Shown in pieces: positions 31,654 to 40,513 of a stretch of DNA of 64,000 nt. The notes below the pieces were generated by a model. It did not search any database and had not been told where the DNA came from. It was given only the letters and a program-made list of their open reading frames with translations. The stretch covers positions 1-64,000 of the forward strand of contig JAFXYZ010000063.1 in the NCBI GenBank assembly GCA_017541465.1, in the 5' to 3' direction. This DNA is from a bacterium (GTDB taxonomy: Bacteria > Cyanobacteriota > Vampirovibrionia > Gastranaerophilales > Gastranaerophilaceae). The first letter of the stretch is position 1. Each line of letters opens with the position of its first letter. A program made the position numbers and the translations under genes.

Positions 31654-33348
31654 ATGGGAAAAGTCAGAAAAATATTATCATCGTCATATTTTTTGGATAT
31701 AACAGTCCTTATTTTTCTTATTGTTGTATGTGCAGTTTTTCTCGGTAATCATTTTGTGTGGATTTTTTCCGACAGAGGACGCGAATTTCTTTTTCCCCAA
31801 ATGTTTCTTGAGGGGTTAAAACCTTATAAAGATATAACTTTAATATATTTCCCTCTCGGCTACTACATCAATGCTTTTGTTTATAAGGTTTTGGGGGTAA
31901 ATTTTTCATCTCTTTTAATCAGCCAGAGCATAGTATGTTCTCTTTTTATCTCGGTTTTTTATTTGATTTCGAGGGAATTTCTTCCGAGGTTTCTGGCTCT
32001 CTTTTTTAATATTTTTCTTGTATCCTGCTGTATTTTCGCTTCTAATGATTTATTCAGCTACATTATGCCCTACTCTTATTCAAGAGTGTATGGAATTTTG
32101 GGGGCGGGTTTATTTTTATACTGTTTTATAAAACTGTTTAAGACGGAAAAAATTGTTTATTTATACCTTGCCTCTCTTTTTACAGGCTTTTCTCTTTCTT
32201 CAAAACTGGAGTTTTTTTGTGTATTTTTAATGTTTATTTTCGGCTTATTTTTGTATAAAAGATTAACCGTAAAAGAATATTTTAAAGCCTTTTTGTGTTT
32301 TTTATGTTTTCCCTTAATTTCTCTTTTTCTACTTTTTGGGGTTTCCTTTTCAGAGATAAAAGATAGCATAAAATTTGCTTTTGATTTTGCTTCAACCCCT
32401 GTTATGACACAGTTTTTATCTCTTGCTGGCCTGTATCCGTTTGAACTCAGAGAAAATTTCAGACAGTTTCTTGTTGATTTGCCTTCTTTTCTTTCAGTGC
32501 TCGCGGTGACTATGGGTTGTTTTTTCGTTAACCTGAAATGCAGAAGGATAATATCTGTTCCCGTGTTAATTTTGGGAATTGCTTTTTTGTATTATATTTC
32601 TTTTGGAAAAAATGAGTTTTGGGTTTGGGTGCCGTTTGCGTTTCTGCTTCTTTTATTGTCTGGTTTTAACAAAATAAAGACGGACAAAACGGTTTTGTTT
32701 TTGGTTATTTCCTGCCTGTTTTTCGGGCAGAGGGAGTTTTTTAAACTCTCTGTCATTGACTACGGAACTTATTCTCTGCCTTTTATTTTCTTAGGGTTTT
32801 TAGCCATAATAAATAAAATTTTCTCTGAAAAAAATACCGAAAAATACCTTTCTTTTCTTCTTTTGAGTTTTTCTCTTGTTTATTTCTTTGGTCTTTTTTC
32901 AGAAAGATATATTTCAAATTATAAAATTGAAACACCGAAAGGAAGTATTTATACAACAGAAAATAATAAAAAGTTAATTGCCGGGGCAGTTGATTATATT
33001 TTAAATAATACGGATAAAAATGACACCCTTCTTGTTTTGCCTGAAGGAAACATTTTCAATTTTATTACGGACAGAAAAGTTGATCTCAAATGCTTTATGA
33101 TGGACAGGCTCTACCACGATGCATACGGGGAAAAAAGGGCAAAGGAAAAAATAGAAAACTCGAAGAGCGATTATATTTTTATAATCAAAAACGATGATAT
33201 TTATGATTTTGAACGTCCCGAGCTTTATTCTGAAAATTCGGAAACCGAGTCGGCAAAATATATTTTCGCTGACTATGAAAAACAGACGAGAATAAGCGGA
33301 AAAGATGAAAATAATTTTATTGATATTTATAAGAGAGTTGAAAAATGA
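31654..33348 (+). CDS. Polytopic membrane protein, glycosyltransferase GT39/ArnT-like
   Basis: A 564-residue integral membrane protein with about 11-13 hydrophobic segments up to about residue 430 and a hydrophilic C-terminal domain. The first extracytoplasmic loop contains DRGREFLFPQMFLEGLKPYKDIT, at the place where lipid-linked-sugar glycosyltransferases (PMT, ArnT, oligosaccharyl-type) carry an acidic motif. It would use polyprenyl-phosphate sugars to decorate lipid or protein outside the membrane. This is family-level inference; no exact family match is certain. It overlaps the next gene, a similar protein, by 4 bp, so they form a pair. Confidence 0.7.
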   Translation: MGKVRKILSSSYFLDITVLIFLIVVCAVFLGNHFVWIFSDRGREFLFPQMFLEGLKPYKDITLIYFPLGYYINAFVYKVLGVNFSSLLISQSIVCSLFISVFYLISREFLPRFLALFFNIFLVSCCIFASNDLFSYIMPYSYSRVYGILGAGLFLYCFIKLFKTEKIVYLYLASLFTGFSLSSKLEFFCVFLMFIFGLFLYKRLTVKEYFKAFLCFLCFPLISLFLLFGVSFSEIKDSIKFAFDFASTPVMTQFLSLAGLYPFELRENFRQFLVDLPSFLSVLAVTMGCFFVNLKCRRIISVPVLILGIAFLYYISFGKNEFWVWVPFAFLLLLLSGFNKIKTDKTVLFLVISCLFFGQREFFKLSVIDYGTYSLPFIFLGFLAIINKIFSEKNTEKYLSFLLLSFSLVYFFGLFSERYISNYKIETPKGSIYTTENNKKLIAGAVDYILNNTDKNDTLLVLPEGNIFNFITDRKVDLKCFMMDRLYHDAYGEKRAKEKIENSKSDYIFIIKNDDIYDFERPELYSENSETESAKYIFADYEKQTRISGKDENNFIDIYKRVEK

Positions 33349-34979
33349 AAAGTTTAACCAAGCGCACAGTTGATTTTATAATTTTGTTCCTGAGTTGTTT
33401 TACGGGTATTATTTTATGTTTTTTTATAGGAAAAGACTCGGGGTGGGACTTGGCGAACTACCACGTTTATGGTCCCTGGGCTCTTTTGACGGGGCGTATC
33501 GGCTATGACATTCTTCCCTGCAGTTTTCAGTCCTATATAAACCCTCTGATTGATTTTCCTCTCTATTTTATGATTAAGTATTTCAATAACCACCCGTATT
33601 TTATTGAGGCAATTCAAAGCCTCTGGTGGGGCTTTTCGGTATTTTTTGTGTATAAAATATCTTCGCTGATTTTTAAAAGTGAGAGTAAAAAATTAAATAT
33701 TTTTTATATTATTTCTTCAGTGATAATCGGCGCAACGAGTGTTATTTCAATTTTTGAAGTCGGAATGAGCTGTGATGACCTTATAACCTCAACCTTTGTT
33801 CTTGGGGCGCTTTATTTATATTTGAAAGATTTTTATCTTGAGGAAGGCAAAGAAAGAGGGCTTATTATTCTTCTTGTTTCACTTATTTTTGGTCTGGCGA
33901 CAGGGCTGAAGGTTACGGGTGCAATATTCTTCGTTGCCTTTTTCTTTATGCACTGTTTTCTTCTTCTTCAAAACAAACATAACCCTCTGAAGCATATCGG
34001 TCTTATTATAATTGGTTTTTTTGCGGGCTTTTCGGTTACGGGGTTATGGTGGTATATCCTGATTTACAACAAATTCGGCAACCCGTTTTTCCCTCAGATG
34101 AATCATATTTTTAAAGCCCCGGGGGCACTTCCTGTCAGCCACGCTGATTTCAGGCACTACCCCTTGACGCTTATGCAGTGGCTGTTTTATCCTTTTTACT
34201 GGGTTTTCGGATATGACAACAGACACTATGTTCACTTTGTTATTGAAGCCTACAACATAGACTACCGTCCTGTTTTTGTTTATATAACCTCTGTTATTTT
34301 TATGATGAAGCAGTTCTTCTCAAAGTTCTCAAAACAGGAGAGGGTGAAGGAAGATTATGAAAAAATAACGGGGTATATCGTTATTTATACAGTATTTGTA
34401 TATGTTATGTGGCTTAATACATCAAGTATTCTTCGCTATATAGCACCGTTAGAAATGCTTTTTGGAGTTTTAATTTTTTCAGTTATATATATTTTCTTTA
34501 AAAATAAGGCAAAAATTGGAGTTATAATTACTCTCGTCCTCAGTATATTTATGCTATTTTCAACAAAGTATATCAATAATGAAGAGGGAGCATACAGAGT
34601 ACCCTTTGGTAATAAATTTATTGAGGTAACACCCAACAATTTCCCTGATAATGCAGTTTTGTGTACGCTTGGGGGACATCCATACAATATGTTTATGCCA
34701 TTTGAAAATAAAAATACAAAACTTGTATATATTTTTGGCGAAACGGAAAGTTATTATTTCAGATATCCTGTTAGCGAAGAAAATCGTATAAAAGAAATAA
34801 TTAATAATCCTGATAATGAAATTTATGCAATTTATTCTGATGCAGATACTATTTTTCTCGACTTGGCTTATGTCGATAAATTCCTTGATATAAGAACAAA
34901 CCCTGAAAGGTGGGAGTGTAAAAATATTCCTAACGAGTTTAATGATTCTTATGTGCTGTGTAAAAGGTTAAAGAGATAA
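33345..34979 (+). CDS. Polytopic membrane protein, probable glycosyltransferase
   Basis: A 544-residue membrane protein with about 10-12 hydrophobic segments (first at 11-28) and a soluble C-terminal region from about residue 430. The first loop holds GKDSGWDLANYHVYGPWALL with an acidic residue close to the membrane, as in the GT-C fold, and a second loop contains FEVGMSCDDLITSTFV with a DD pair. It is coupled to the 31654 gene (4-bp overlap), and both probably build one surface glycan. The sugar and acceptor cannot be inferred. Confidence 0.7.
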   Translation: MKSLTKRTVDFIILFLSCFTGIILCFFIGKDSGWDLANYHVYGPWALLTGRIGYDILPCSFQSYINPLIDFPLYFMIKYFNNHPYFIEAIQSLWWGFSVFFVYKISSLIFKSESKKLNIFYIISSVIIGATSVISIFEVGMSCDDLITSTFVLGALYLYLKDFYLEEGKERGLIILLVSLIFGLATGLKVTGAIFFVAFFFMHCFLLLQNKHNPLKHIGLIIIGFFAGFSVTGLWWYILIYNKFGNPFFPQMNHIFKAPGALPVSHADFRHYPLTLMQWLFYPFYWVFGYDNRHYVHFVIEAYNIDYRPVFVYITSVIFMMKQFFSKFSKQERVKEDYEKITGYIVIYTVFVYVMWLNTSSILRYIAPLEMLFGVLIFSVIYIFFKNKAKIGVIITLVLSIFMLFSTKYINNEEGAYRVPFGNKFIEVTPNNFPDNAVLCTLGGHPYNMFMPFENKNTKLVYIFGETESYYFRYPVSEENRIKEIINNPDNEIYAIYSDADTIFLDLAYVDKFLDIRTNPERWECKNIPNEFNDSYVLCKRLKR

Positions 34980-34980
34980 A

Positions 34981-36231
34981 TTATTTATAAATAACTATCT
35001 TTTTGCCTTCCTTCTTCCATTGAACATAATCAGCAGTAGCAGTAAAGACAACATCGGTTGCGCTGTTAAGTGCGGTTTCAAAGGAATCCTGAACTACACC
35101 GATAACGAAACCGACTGCAACAACCTGCATCGCAATATCCTGCGAAATACCAAAGAGAGAGCAAGCCATTGGAATTAACAATAAAGAGCCCCCTGCAACG
35201 CCTGATGCACCACAGGCTGCCAGTGTTCCCAAAAGTGAGAGAATTAGCGCTGATGGTATATCAACACTAATTCCAACTGTATGTGCTGCTGCCAAAGTCA
35301 TAATGGCAATAGTTGCGGCAGCGCCGTTCATATTTATTGTTGCACCTAAAGGAATTGAAACGGAATAAAGCTCTTTATCAAGTTTCAAGCCTTCGCAGAC
35401 AGACATATTAACGGGAATATTTGCCGCCGAGCTTCTGACGAAAAAGGCGGTTATCCCTGATTTCACCATACAGTGCCAGACGAGAGGGAACGGATTTTGT
35501 TTAATGCAAAGGAAAACAAGAAGAGGAACGACTATAAACCCTATTGCCATTTTTGTTCCGACAATAAGAAGGATAAGTTTTCCGTAAATTTTAAAGACAG
35601 AAAGCCCGTTTGTGGCGATACTCTGGTAGATTAACCCCATAATTCCGAACGGGGCAAGGTCTATGATAAGCTCGACTATCTTTGATATTGCGTCAGAGCA
35701 CTCCTGAAGAAATTTCTTTGAGCTTCTGCTTGCAACATTTTTCATAGCTATTCCGAAGATTAAAGCCCAGAAAAGAATCCCGAGGTATTTGCCTTCAACA
35801 ATACAGTACGCAGGGTTTGCTACTATATTAATAATAAGGTTTTTAAGAACCTCACTGACATTTGAGGGAATGAAATCTGAGGTATAAGTTCCCGAGAAAA
35901 CGAGGGTTTGCGGGAACATAAAACTTGTTGCAACGGCGGTTACGGCTGCGAGGAAGGTGCTTAAAAGGTATAATAGAATAACCAGTCCGAATTTATGGTT
36001 TAATTTCTTCCCCTGCGCCATTGCGCTTGAGACGAGAGCAAAAACGAGAATAGGCGCTATTGCTTTGAGTGCGCCAACGAACAGTTCGCCCATAAGAGAG
36101 ATGAAGTGAAGGTTTTTAACGAATAAACCGAGCAAAATACCGACAATTAAACCGATGGAAATTTTAACAACAAGGTTTGCTTTCTGGTAAGTATGCACAA
36201 TTTTTTTGAGGATAATAAGAATCTCGTTCAT
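34981..36231 (-). CDS. sstT: Sodium:serine/threonine symporter, SstT-like
   Basis: A 416-residue member of the dicarboxylate/amino acid:cation symporter family. Seen are eight hydrophobic segments, the Ser-rich re-entrant loop region SSAANIPVNMSVCEGL (HP1), GATINMNGAAATIAIMTLA (TM7, NMDGT-like motif) and the second loop region GASGVAGGSLLLIPM (HP2). The NMNGAA and AANIPVN signatures are closest to SstT, which brings in serine and threonine with sodium. AAAGGAAGTC precedes ATG 36231. It converges with the glycosyltransferase pair. Confidence 0.87.
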   Translation of the reverse strand: MNEILIILKKIVHTYQKANLVVKISIGLIVGILLGLFVKNLHFISLMGELFVGALKAIAPILVFALVSSAMAQGKKLNHKFGLVILLYLLSTFLAAVTAVATSFMFPQTLVFSGTYTSDFIPSNVSEVLKNLIINIVANPAYCIVEGKYLGILFWALIFGIAMKNVASRSSKKFLQECSDAISKIVELIIDLAPFGIMGLIYQSIATNGLSVFKIYGKLILLIVGTKMAIGFIVVPLLVFLCIKQNPFPLVWHCMVKSGITAFFVRSSAANIPVNMSVCEGLKLDKELYSVSIPLGATINMNGAAATIAIMTLAAAHTVGISVDIPSALILSLLGTLAACGASGVAGGSLLLIPMACSLFGISQDIAMQVVAVGFVIGVVQDSFETALNSATDVVFTATADYVQWKKEGKKIVIYK

Positions 36232-36391
36232 TTGACTTCCTTTTTTGCTTCGGCTTTTTCTCTCTTTCTTTATTAAACTACAAACATGAACTCATTTGAA
36301 GAAGGTCAGCTTAAAATAAATTAATATATTTTACTTTAAACAGGCACAAAATATTTTCAGAGTGTTTGAGATAATCGTAAGGTGTTTCTCT

Positions 36392-37579
36392 ATGATAAAT
36401 TCAATTCTGCCCAATATAAGATATAACAATTTTTCTAAGCCGTCCTTCAGAGGTCAAAACGGTGCTTCTACTTTTGACGTAAAAGGAACGCAGACAACCG
36501 CGAAAATTTATACAGGAAATGTTGATTATGAAACTCTGGGTGCTATCCGAAATATGTGCAACCACCCTGTTTTTAAAGATGTTCCTATAAGAATTATGCC
36601 CGATACCCACGCGGGAAAAAATTCCGTTGTCGGCTTCAGCGCACCCATAGGACCAAATGGGAAGGTTATCCCGAATATTGTCGGCGGAGACATCGGTTGC
36701 GGAATGCTCTGCGTGAAACTTGATGTCGGAGATAAAGACATTGATTTTGCAGAGCTTGATAATGTAATAAGAAAATATATTTCCTCCTCTCATACTGAAA
36801 GACCAAAGAGCCTTGAAAAACTTCCGAATACGTTTTTGAAGGAAATAAAAGAAATCGAGAATAGAAAATTTAAACACCAGAGCAATAATGTTCTTGCTTC
36901 TTTAGGAACTATTGGAGGCGGAAACCATTTTATCGAGGTGGATAAAGATGAAGAGGGAAGTTATTACCTCGTTATCCACTCAGGCTCAAGACTTTTTGGA
37001 AAAGAAGTTGCAGACTACCATCAGAATATCGCAAACAGACAAAATCAATATACGATAAAAGATTTATCCTATCTTTCGGGTGATGAAGCGAAGGATTATC
37101 TTGAAGATATGAAACTTGCTTTAAAGTTTTCGGAATATAACAGGCGCGCTATCGCAGATGAGATTATTTCAAGAATGGGCTGGCGCGAAGTTTCTTCGTT
37201 CGAGAGCCACCATAACTACATCTCAGAGGACGGAATGATTAGAAAAGGTGCAATTTGCGCCGATGAAGGAAAAGAACTTATTATTCCCCTTAATATGAAA
37301 GACGGTGCTCTTCTCGGCACAGGCAAAGGGAATAAGGAATGGAATAATACCGCCCCCCATGGCTCCGGCAGACAGTATAAACGAAGAGATGTTAAAAATA
37401 ACCTCACTCTTGAAGAATTTCAAAAGACTATGAAGGGTGTTTATTCAACCTGTATTTCCCCCTCAACCCTCTCTGAAGCGCCTCAGGCCTATAAGCCCTC
37501 CGAGGAAATTATTGAAAATATAGAAGACAGTGTTAAGGTAAATAAGATAATTTCCCCTGTTTATAACTATAAAGACTGA
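36392..37579 (+). CDS. rtcB: RtcB-family RNA-splicing ligase with N-terminal SFRG leader
   Basis: A 395-residue GTP-dependent RNA ligase that joins 3'-phosphate (or cyclic phosphate) to 5'-OH RNA ends. Metal and active-site motifs are visible: PDTHAGK, VGGDIGCGM (Cys ligand), GTIGGGNHFIE, VIHSGSRLFG, SFESHHNYIS and TAPHGSGRQYKRRD with the guanylylated His. Residues 1-25 (MINSILPNIRYNNFSKPSFRG) are an extra leader not part of the enzyme; the PSFRG piece matches SFG/SFKG motifs in other proteins here. There is no rtcA or regulator next to it, so repair after RNA damage is inferred from the family. ATG 36392 has an AAGGTGT site. Confidence 0.92.
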   Translation: MINSILPNIRYNNFSKPSFRGQNGASTFDVKGTQTTAKIYTGNVDYETLGAIRNMCNHPVFKDVPIRIMPDTHAGKNSVVGFSAPIGPNGKVIPNIVGGDIGCGMLCVKLDVGDKDIDFAELDNVIRKYISSSHTERPKSLEKLPNTFLKEIKEIENRKFKHQSNNVLASLGTIGGGNHFIEVDKDEEGSYYLVIHSGSRLFGKEVADYHQNIANRQNQYTIKDLSYLSGDEAKDYLEDMKLALKFSEYNRRAIADEIISRMGWREVSSFESHHNYISEDGMIRKGAICADEGKELIIPLNMKDGALLGTGKGNKEWNNTAPHGSGRQYKRRDVKNNLTLEEFQKTMKGVYSTCISPSTLSEAPQAYKPSEEIIENIEDSVKVNKIISPVYNYKD

Positions 37580-37654
37580 CAAAAAAACTTTTTTGGAGTT
37601 TTTAAACCGTCAGAAAAAATTTGTACTTCTTAAAAAATAAGGTATAATAAAAGA

Positions 37655-38122
37655 ATGATAAGTGCGATTAACCCTATATATAATTCATATAACAGAGTGT
37701 CGTTTGGTATAATTAAACCGAAAAGGAAACCTATGCCTGATAGTTATGAGTGCAAAAACAAAGATTTTGATTATAAAAAAACAAGTAAGGAACTGACGGA
37801 AAAATTTTCCCGCTATCCTGTTTCAATAAAGGGAATAGTTCTTTTGATACCCGAATATCTCGAAGGAAGAACGGATTCTAAGACTTTTGCAAAAAACTGC
37901 AACGACAGAACACCTGTTTTATTGACCAGAGTTGAAATGGCAAAAGACGGAAAAGAGTTTTCTCATACATACCAAAGAGAAATTTCGCTTGTTAAATCCT
38001 TAAATGATATGTGTTTTCAGTATAATAAAGGAATAATAGCAAAAGATAATTTTGATACTTTTGTTGAAATGCATACCCAAAACCTTCTTAAAACGGGTGC
38101 CCCAAAATCTCACAGGGCTTAA
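37655..38122 (+). CDS. Uncharacterised protein with SFG leader
   Basis: A 155-residue protein not recognised. The N-terminus MISAINPIYNSYNRVSFGIIK carries the VSFG motif common to several orphan genes in this window. The rest is mixed alpha/beta, with a basic central part and no membrane helix or signal peptide. A TATAAT-like box (37642-37647) lies close upstream. It converges with the next gene, with one base between stops. Confidence 0.65.
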   Translation: MISAINPIYNSYNRVSFGIIKPKRKPMPDSYECKNKDFDYKKTSKELTEKFSRYPVSIKGIVLLIPEYLEGRTDSKTFAKNCNDRTPVLLTRVEMAKDGKEFSHTYQREISLVKSLNDMCFQYNKGIIAKDNFDTFVEMHTQNLLKTGAPKSHRA

Positions 38123-38123
38123 T

Positions 38124-39539
38124 CTACATAACGGAATCAACTGTGCAAATGCCGTCTTTATATTTTAACAGGAGTTTTAACCCTGCGCTGTCCTTGTAGT
38201 CAGAAAGAACGATTTCGTTTTTGGGCGAGGTTTTCTTCATTTCTTCTTCTGCTGCGGTTTTGATAACCTCAACAAGCTCCTGAAAACTTAAAAGTCTGTT
38301 CTGACTGTTGTCCGCAACCGAAACCAGATTTCTGTCGAGCATTCTTAAATATGCGTGGTCGTCAATTTTGATTTTGCTGTCCTTCAAAATCGGCTCAGAG
38401 AGTTTTTTGAGGTGGTTAATATAACCTGAGAGTTGCCTTAGTTGTTTGTTAGTCGGGTTGGATTTGTTTTTGATTATTTTCTCTGCCGTTTTTTTGGCTT
38501 CTGGCATATCCGATAAACAGTCCGTCAGCGCATGGACTTCGTAGCTTGTGAGCGCATCTATCCCGAATTTGAGTGCTTTTTCCCTTATTTTTTCGGGGTA
38601 AAAAGTCAGCTTTTGCTTTGATACGGAGTTTGCGGTCTTTAGTTTGGGAAGCGGAATATCTTTTGTTTCCTCTAAAAGCTCCATAGTGATTATGTTGCTT
38701 TTGATGAGAGTGTCTGCGTCAATATTGACATCTTTTGCAATTTCAACACTCGTTGCGTTCGGGAAGATGATTTTTTTGCTTCTTCCGTTTATTTTTCCTA
38801 AATCAATTAAATCACCTGGGTTGATGAGGCGAAAATCATCTAATGCCATTTTTTGATAAATTGTGTTTCGGTATTTTGAAAGTAGTTGTTCATCTTCAAA
38901 TATTTTGCCTATCTCGGGGTTATTTTTCTTTAAAACCCCGTAAACTTTTTTGTCATCGGCAATGATTATTCCTCTGGCAATTTCCTCTGTTTCCGCCATT
39001 GATAATTTAAATGGGGTGAAAAAGCTGTCTTCGGGGATAATTGTGTGCATTTTGAGGTTTTCAACGGTCTGAAGAAGCGAACACTCTATATCTCCGTCAA
39101 AGAGTTCTTTCTGGCGGTTAAATTCTTCCCCAAGCTCTTTAGGGCTTATGTTGTGGAGCTCCAAAAGTGCGCAGATGTTATCAAGACTAGCTTGTTCTTT
39201 TACTGTTTTTAAACAGTCCGATATTTCCTTTTCACTGAGCCCGAGTTCTTTTGTGACATCGTTTTTTGTCTTATTGACATTAATTCCTTTAAAGGAAACC
39301 GCACTCTCTTTATTGTTCAGGGTTGAGATGTCAATTTGTTCTTTTTGGGGCGGTTTTGGAGTGAAAAATTGCTTTATTTTATCAAAGAAATTTGAGAAAA
39401 AACTGATTTTGGGTTTGTTTTTGCGCACAAAACTGTCCGCTTCGACATTTTTTCTGCCGCAGAAATATCTGACTTCCTGCTTTTTGACGGAAGAACAGGT
39501 TAAATTATCCGGTATATTTGGCGTTTGCCCTATTTTCAC
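38124..39539 (-). CDS. Large orphan protein with a DUF4258-like C-terminal domain
   Basis: A 471-residue protein, mostly helical, without signal peptide. The N-terminal 60 residues are polar with a basic/aromatic patch (SFFSNFFDKIKQFF), and a VSFKG motif occurs at about residue 78-82. The last 75 residues (IKIDDHAYLRMLDRNLV ... LKLLLKYKDGICTV) follow the HAxxRMxxR...I..V pattern of DUF4258/RelE-like toxin domains, which would act on RNA. This is a motif-level inference. The start is GTG at 39539, with a weak GAG site. It may be an effector- or toxin-type protein delivered or used inside the cell. Confidence 0.6.
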   Translation of the reverse strand: MKIGQTPNIPDNLTCSSVKKQEVRYFCGRKNVEADSFVRKNKPKISFFSNFFDKIKQFFTPKPPQKEQIDISTLNNKESAVSFKGINVNKTKNDVTKELGLSEKEISDCLKTVKEQASLDNICALLELHNISPKELGEEFNRQKELFDGDIECSLLQTVENLKMHTIIPEDSFFTPFKLSMAETEEIARGIIIADDKKVYGVLKKNNPEIGKIFEDEQLLSKYRNTIYQKMALDDFRLINPGDLIDLGKINGRSKKIIFPNATSVEIAKDVNIDADTLIKSNIITMELLEETKDIPLPKLKTANSVSKQKLTFYPEKIREKALKFGIDALTSYEVHALTDCLSDMPEAKKTAEKIIKNKSNPTNKQLRQLSGYINHLKKLSEPILKDSKIKIDDHAYLRMLDRNLVSVADNSQNRLLSFQELVEVIKTAAEEEMKKTSPKNEIVLSDYKDSAGLKLLLKYKDGICTVDSVM

Positions 39540-39686
39540 AATATTTATCTCAATTTTCTTATATATTAAATAAGAAAAATTGAAGAGCGTAATTGCCCTT
39601 TAAGGTGATTTTCGGATGTTATTTTTTACAAAAAACGGGAAATATGATATTATAATTTAAAATACTTTAGAGAAAGAGAGATTTTT

Positions 39687-40462
39687 ATGTTGAATTTCAA
39701 AAATAAGCCTGTTCTTACCCCCCCCACAGTTATAAAGCCTTCACTTTAGCTGAAGTTTTAATTACTTTAGTCATTATCGGTGTTATTGCAGCGATAACCG
39801 TTCCGACATTAATCGGGCAATATCAGGATGCTCAGACTGTTGCTAGAGTTAAAAAGATGTATTCTACATTTTCTCAACTTTTTCAGCAATACCAGTTTGA
39901 AAATTCTTGTACTGCTAAAATTGCTGATTGTTTTCAGGCAGGAGACGATTACCATAATGATAAAATATATAAACAACTTGAGAAACATTTAAATATTGTT
40001 GATAGAATATATCCAAATTCAAATTTATCAAACGTAAAATGGTTACCAAAAACTTGTAAAGCAATGAATGGGGAAGATTGTCAACATACTTGGTATGGAG
40101 TATGGAATGCTGGAACAAATCCAGAATCTGCGTTTTTTACACTTGCAGATGGCTCAATTCTTTCAATTTGCATTCCATTTGGAGGTAATGCTGCAGGGTT
40201 TATATTTTTCGATACAAATGGTCAGAAAGGTCCGAACAGAGTTGGTAAAGACCAGTTTCCAATGGGGGTAGGAGCCTATAATAATCCAAAATATATAAAT
40301 AAAGTTCACCCATATTTTAATAATAATTGGTCGGGTGGAAATAGAGGACTTTGCAATATTTCAAATAATAACGAATGTAATCCTAACGTATGTACACAAG
40401 AAAGTTGTTCCCCAACAGCATATATTTTAAAATATGGTAAATTACCTCATATTAATTGGTAA
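39687..40462 (+). pseudogene. Type IV prepilin-like gene interrupted at a poly-C tract
   Basis: From ATG 39687 the leader reads MLNFKNKPVLTPP and then hits a run of eight C (39718-39725); the in-frame read continues into a TAG after a few codons. Adding one C (or removing two) shifts it exactly into YKAFTLAEVLITLVIIGVIAAITVPTLI, the prepilin signal and hydrophobic helix, and the frame then stays open to 40462 (about 258 residues in total). The globular part has several Cys (CTAKIAD, CKAMNGEDC, CNISNNNEC). Cleavage would be after Ala at KA|FTLAE. The break is a sequencing error, a decayed gene or a phase-variable switch. Confidence 0.75.
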
Positions 40463-40484
40463 ATCCTAAAAAACGGTAAGCATT

Positions 40485-40508
40485 TTGTAGGTTGGGTTTT
40501 AACCCAAC
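40485..40508 (+). repeat. REP-like palindrome preceded by GTAG
   Basis: TTTGTAG (40484-40490) is followed by the palindrome GTTGGGTT-TT-AACCCAAC (40491-40508) with 8-bp arms. It lies between the prepilin gene and the amidase gene. The same GTAG head plus a different palindrome occurs at 1426-1447 on the other strand. Confidence 0.6.
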
Positions 40509-40513
40509 AATAA

